From Planctomycetaceae bacterium (GTDB taxonomy: Bacteria; Planctomycetota; Planctomycetia; Planctomycetales; Planctomycetaceae): 27,025 bases of DNA. How positions within the stretch are numbered: position 1 is the first letter of the stretch; each line of letters begins with the position of its first letter. The DNA lies in assembly GCA_003445035.1 (NCBI GenBank), contig DLVV01000264.1, positions 1-27,025 of the forward strand. Direction: 5' to 3'. This document shows, piece after piece, positions 23,743 through 27,025 of the stretch. Made by a program: the position numbers and the translations under genes. The notes beneath the pieces were generated by a model. That model searched no databases. It saw only the letters and a program-made list of their open reading frames with translations, and was not told where the DNA came from.

Positions 23743-25095
23743 ATGGCGACAACCGACGCAAAAACCGGCGGCCGTGTGGCCCGTTCGATGGAGATGTACG
23801 AGCGGCTGCTGGAGTTGATCCCGGGAGGGACACAATTGATCAGCCGTCGGCCCACCCGTTACGCACTGGGGGTCAGCCCGGTCGTGGCCACCAGGGGCAA
23901 GGGATCCCGGATCTGGGATGTTGACGGGAACGAGTACATCGACTGGGTCAGCGCGATCGGCTCGGTCATCCTCGGCTACGCCGATCCGGTGGTCGACGAA
24001 GCGGTCAAGGCGCAGATCGACAAGGGAACCAATTTCTCGATCACACACGAACTGGAACTCGAACTGGCCGAACTGCTGGTCGAACGGATCCCGTGTGCCG
24101 AGATGGTCCGCTACGCTCGTGGTGGTGGAGATGCGTGCGCGGTGGCCGCCCGGATCGCCCGTGGCACGACCGGTCGCGACAGGATCCTCTTCTGCGGGTA
24201 CCACGGCTGGCACGACTGGTACCAGGCGGCCAACCATTCCAGCGACGGAAACCTTGACGAGCACCTTTTCCCCGGCATCGAGCCGATCGGTGTGCCCAAG
24301 GACCTGGCGGGCACCGCGATCCCGTTCCCCTACGGGGACCTGGACGGGTTGGCCGAACGACTCGAGCGACACCGTGGTGAAGTGGCTGCGGTCATGATGG
24401 AACCGATGCGGTCGGAACTGCCCGCCGAGGGGTATCTCGAGGGGGTTGCCAGTCTCTGCCGCGACCACGGCGCCGTGCTGATCTTCGACGAGGTGTCGAC
24501 CGGGTTCCGGCCCTCTGATGCCGGCGTTCAGCCGGTGCTGGGTGTCGAGCCCGACATGGCGGTCTTTGCCAAGTCCATCTCCAACGGTTTCGCGATGGGT
24601 GCGGTGGTCGGACGCCGCGACGTGATGGCTCCGGCCGAACAGATGTTCGTTTCCAGTACCTACTGGGGTGAAGCGGTCGGGCTGGCCGCGGCCGTGACAA
24701 CGCTCACCGAACTCAGGAAACGCAACACCGCCGAGACGCTCGCCACGAACGGGGCGGCTCTGAAGCAGCGGCTCAATGCCGTGGCCGAGGAGGTCGGGGT
24801 GGCGATTCGCTGCACCGGAATCGATTACCATCCGCACCTCGAGTTTCCGGTCGAGGACCCGGCACTGAACAACAAGATCGGGACACTCTACGTGCAGGAG
24901 ATGGCCAAACGCGGCAACCACGGATATACCTCGTTCTATCTCAACGAATCCCAGGGTGAGACGGAGATCGGCATGGTCGCCGATGCGGCGAAGGAGGTCT
25001 TCACGTTGATCGGCGAGACCATTGAAGATGGTCGGATCGACGAACGGCTTGAGGCCCAGGAACGACAGGAATTCTTCAGGCGGTTGGTTTCATGA
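23743..25095 (+). CDS. Class III PLP aminotransferase (glutamate-1-semialdehyde aminomutase-like)
   Basis: 450 residues from the ATG at 23743, with GGGAG 8 nt upstream. Fold-type I class III features: LIPGGTQLISRRP at the N-terminus, GYHGWHDWY (152-160), IFDEVSTGFR with PLP-contacting Asp249, and FAKSISNGF with the Schiff-base Lys277. It resembles the glutamate-1-semialdehyde-aminomutase-like branch that carries the GYHGWHDWY motif, often found in nucleotide-sugar or amino-compound pathways, rather than haem-biosynthetic HemL. The phosphate-binding loop reads YARGGGDACAV instead of the more usual GTEA-type motif. It ends with a 4-nt overlap (ATGA) with the PhyH gene, so these act in one pathway. 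Confidence 0.9.
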   Translation: MATTDAKTGGRVARSMEMYERLLELIPGGTQLISRRPTRYALGVSPVVATRGKGSRIWDVDGNEYIDWVSAIGSVILGYADPVVDEAVKAQIDKGTNFSITHELELELAELLVERIPCAEMVRYARGGGDACAVAARIARGTTGRDRILFCGYHGWHDWYQAANHSSDGNLDEHLFPGIEPIGVPKDLAGTAIPFPYGDLDGLAERLERHRGEVAAVMMEPMRSELPAEGYLEGVASLCRDHGAVLIFDEVSTGFRPSDAGVQPVLGVEPDMAVFAKSISNGFAMGAVVGRRDVMAPAEQMFVSSTYWGEAVGLAAAVTTLTELRKRNTAETLATNGAALKQRLNAVAEEVGVAIRCTGIDYHPHLEFPVEDPALNNKIGTLYVQEMAKRGNHGYTSFYLNESQGETEIGMVADAAKEVFTLIGETIEDGRIDERLEAQERQEFFRRLVS

Positions 25096-25886
25096 TCGAC
25101 GATGCAACACCGGTCGCCACGGCGACGGCAGTCGAGGAATACACGCGGTACCGGGAGGACTATCTCCGAGATGGTTTTGTCGTCGTTCGTGACTTCTTCA
25201 CCGGGGAGGGCTTCGACGAGCTGGCTGGAGAACTCGACCGGTATGTCGCCGAGGTCGTTCCCACGTTGCCCGACTCGGACGCCTTCTTCCAGGACCGGAA
25301 GTCGCCCGAGACGCTCAAGCAGATGCAGCACATGGTCGACCCGTTCTTCGTGGAATACGGGACACGGGAACCGTTCGTGAGCCTGGCCGAGGCGTTGATG
25401 GGCGAACCGGTGCGGGCGCAGAAACCCGAGTGGTTCAACAAGCCGCCCGGGACCGATCATTCCACGCCGCCGCACCAGGACAATTTCTACATCAATCTCG
25501 ATCCGCCGCCGCTGACGATGTGGTTGGCAATGGACCCGGTGGATGCGGAGAACGGATGCCTGAGATACTGCACCGGGACGCACCGGGAGGGGCTGAGGCC
25601 CCACGCGCGAACCCAGGTGCTGGGTTTCTCGCAGGGCATCTCGGACTGGAACGAGGAGGACGAGGCCCGGGAGGTGCAGGTCTTTCTCGAGCCGGGTGAC
25701 CTGGCCGTGCACCACGGCGAACTGATTCACCGGGCCGATCCGAACCGGACGACCGACCGACACCGCCGCGCCTTCGCACTGGTCTACTACGCGGGGTCAG
25801 CGGCGCGAAACAACGAGGCTCACCAGCAGTACATGGTGCAGGTCACACAGCAGCACGAGGGGATGGGGCTGGAAGCCGACGGCTGA
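25092..25886 (+). CDS. Phytanoyl-CoA dioxygenase (PhyH)-family Fe(II)/2-oxoglutarate oxygenase
   Basis: 264 residues, with the ATG overlapping the preceding stop by 4 nt. The iron-binding facial triad is visible: HQD (His128, Asp130) in PPHQDNFYINLDPP and the distal His213 in GELIHRADPN, with a nearby Arg in HRRAF for 2-oxoglutarate binding. The N-terminal YLRDGFVVVRDFF is the usual start of the domain. The family hydroxylates small molecules (phytanoyl-CoA, ectoine, quorum-sensing or secondary metabolites). The ectoine-hydroxylase signature is not present, so I do not assign EctD. As last gene of the RraA-aminotransferase-PhyH operon it probably oxidises an amino-compound intermediate. It ends 21 bp from the convergent Gfo/Idh stop codon. 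Confidence 0.92.
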   Translation: MIDDATPVATATAVEEYTRYREDYLRDGFVVVRDFFTGEGFDELAGELDRYVAEVVPTLPDSDAFFQDRKSPETLKQMQHMVDPFFVEYGTREPFVSLAEALMGEPVRAQKPEWFNKPPGTDHSTPPHQDNFYINLDPPPLTMWLAMDPVDAENGCLRYCTGTHREGLRPHARTQVLGFSQGISDWNEEDEAREVQVFLEPGDLAVHHGELIHRADPNRTTDRHRRAFALVYYAGSAARNNEAHQQYMVQVTQQHEGMGLEADG

Positions 25887-25907
25887 GCCGACTCCGCCAG
25901 GTGCTGC

Positions 25908-26912
25908 TCAGACATCGACCCAGGTCTGCGTGTCGGCCGCCTGCATGATCGCCAGGTTTCCCCTGAGTGTCTGCAGGCCTTCCTCGAACCGGCACAACGG
26001 TTCGGCCTCCTGGCCGGCCACGTAGTCCAGGAAGCGGTGGGCCTGGATAACGAAGGTGTCGTCGCGTTCGATCGGGTCGAGCTGATGGACGGTCCAGGGC
26101 GTTTCGGGCTCGGTGACCACCTGCCATCTCATCCGGTTCGCCTCGACCCGGAACGTCCCCCGTTCGCAGATCAGCATCATCACGCCGTCGTTGGGGGCCT
26201 GGTGCTGGTTCATCGAGTAGTTGACCATCACGTCGCCGTGACGGGCGACGACGTGGACCGAGTCCTCGATGTCGACCCCGGGAAGCGCCAGGTGATCGCA
26301 GTCGGCGGCGACCCGTGTCATCGGCCCCACCACCCATTCGACGAAGTTCACCACGTGCGTCAGCCCGTCCTGGATCACTCCACCCCCGGTCGCCCGGTCG
26401 GTGTAATAGATTTCTCGATAAGCGGGGCGGTAGTGAGGAAAATGCTGTCCCGAGACGGTGATGATTTCGAGGGGGCGGCCGTAGTCGCCCGAGAGAACCT
26501 GCTGGCGGACGGCGGCGAACAGTGGGTGGGCTCGCAGGACGTAGGCCATCGAGAACTTTGCGCCCTCGGCGGAAACCAGTTCGCCCAGCCGATCGGTGTT
26601 CTCCAGGGATGTGGAGAGCGGTTTCTCGCACAGCACGGCGACACCGGCTTCCAGGAGTTTCACTGCCATCGCGACGTGCAGGTGGGCCGGCGTGCAGATG
26701 ACCGCGACGTCGGGGGACTGTTGGAGGGCCGTGTCGAGGTCGGAGAAGGTGCCGGACAAACGGTACCGATCGGCCATGTCGTTACGGAGCTGGTCGTTGA
26801 TTTCGCAGACCGACACATCACATCGGTCCGTGGCCAGGAAGCAACGCGTGTGCCGCTCGCCGATCGAGCCGGTGCCGATGACCAGCACGTGCTTGGTGTC
26901 GTTGGTGTCCAC
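25908..26912 (-). CDS. Gfo/Idh/MocA-family NAD(P)-dependent oxidoreductase
   Basis: 334 residues from a GTG that begins 1 nt after the upstream stop codon. The Rossmann domain shows VIGTGSIGERH (GxGxxG near residues 13-18), VAVICTPAHLH and the signature CEKPLS. The C-terminal domain contains GGGVIQDGLTHVVNFVEW, in which Asp and His are the usual catalytic-site positions. Members oxidise or reduce hydroxyl groups of sugars, inositols and related polyols, or act on imines; substrate not readable. It is cotranscribed with the class III aminotransferase to its right, and the pair converges on the PhyH operon, suggesting a shared amino-sugar or amino-acid-derivative pathway. Confidence 0.93.
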   Translation of the reverse strand: MDTNDTKHVLVIGTGSIGERHTRCFLATDRCDVSVCEINDQLRNDMADRYRLSGTFSDLDTALQQSPDVAVICTPAHLHVAMAVKLLEAGVAVLCEKPLSTSLENTDRLGELVSAEGAKFSMAYVLRAHPLFAAVRQQVLSGDYGRPLEIITVSGQHFPHYRPAYREIYYTDRATGGGVIQDGLTHVVNFVEWVVGPMTRVAADCDHLALPGVDIEDSVHVVARHGDVMVNYSMNQHQAPNDGVMMLICERGTFRVEANRMRWQVVTEPETPWTVHQLDPIERDDTFVIQAHRFLDYVAGQEAEPLCRFEEGLQTLRGNLAIMQAADTQTWVDV

Positions 26913-26913
26913 G

Positions 26914-27025
26914 TCAGTCCGATCCGTTCAGTACGTCGGTGATACTCTGGTCCAGGATCGCCACCATCTCGTCGATCTGTTCGCCGGTCACCGTCAATGG
27001 CGGTCCCAGTGCGATCCAGTGCGGA
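26914..27025 (-). CDS. Class III aminotransferase, C-terminal fragment (cut by window edge)
   Basis: Only the last 36-37 codons are in the window. They read PHWIALGPPLTVTGEQIDEMVAI and end ITDVLNGSD with a TGA at 26914. The GPPLTVTxEQIDEMV pattern is the usual C-terminal end of class III PLP aminotransferases (4-aminobutyrate or ornithine/diaminobutyrate type). The gene starts outside the window. It is separated by a single base from the GTG of the Gfo/Idh gene, so both are one transcription unit. Confidence 0.78.
   Translation of the reverse strand, partial: PHWIALGPPLTVTGEQIDEMVAILDQSITDVLNGSD

Noticed and set aside
20955..25886. Reading the right-hand island as an ectoine or hydroxyectoine pathway (PhyH, DoeB-like deacylase, aminotransferase, threonine-dehydratase-like enzyme)
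   Set aside because: The PhyH protein lacks the ectoine-hydroxylase signature, no ectoine synthase or ectoine hydrolase is present, and the PLP enzyme fits threonine synthase better than EutB.
1..27025. CRISPR arrays, insertion sequences, prophage or integrase genes
   Set aside because: I saw no regularly spaced repeats, transposase, integrase or phage-type genes anywhere in the window.

Overview
The window is a high-GC, gene-dense bacterial chromosome segment that most resembles a marine member of the Planctomycetota. I base this on two formylglycine-type S1 sulfatases with secretion signals, a DUF11-domain lipoprotein next to secreted proteins of no recognised family, an ExbB/ExbD/ExbD operon with TPR and von Willebrand factor A partners, and a complex I cluster arranged H-J-K-L. 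This assignment is inferred from protein repertoire, not from a marker gene. There is no stretch of more than 300 bases without a gene; the longest gaps are about 290 bp (2898-3187) and 257 bp (8135-8391).

Layout. (1) 1-2897, minus strand: nuoH-nuoJ-nuoK-nuoL (nuoL runs off the left edge), proton-pumping membrane subunits of NADH:quinone oxidoreductase, with a good sigma70-type promoter at 3051-3079. (2) 3188-8134, minus strand: a six-gene operon encoding a secreted LolA-like protein, a membrane-anchored VWA protein, a secreted TPR-like protein, ExbB/TolQ, and two ExbD/TolR proteins. The VWA protein has a TonB-like S-x3-H motif in its only membrane segment, so the operon looks like a proton-motive-force-driven envelope machine with a VWA effector. 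(3) 8392-11850, plus strand: two mutually homologous exported proteins and a DUF11 lipoprotein. (4) 11905-13242: a serine beta-lactamase-fold hydrolase, then tRNA-Leu(GAG) with its own promoter and a long GC hairpin terminator. (5) 13261-18195: sulfatase, type I methionine aminopeptidase, metallophosphoesterase, second sulfatase. (6) 18266-20958: a divergent Nramp-like transporter lacking the canonical metal-site residues, then a secreted redoxin coupled to a sensor-less diguanylate cyclase. (7) 20955-27025: a metabolic island. A minus-strand M14-type deacylase and threonine synthase-like enzyme diverge from a plus-strand RraA-family, class III aminotransferase and PhyH dioxygenase operon; a Gfo/Idh oxidoreductase and another class III aminotransferase (partial) converge on it.

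The best candidates for undescribed biology are the Exb/VWA energy-transducing operon and the amino-compound island at the right end. Neither has a function that can be proved from sequence alone.
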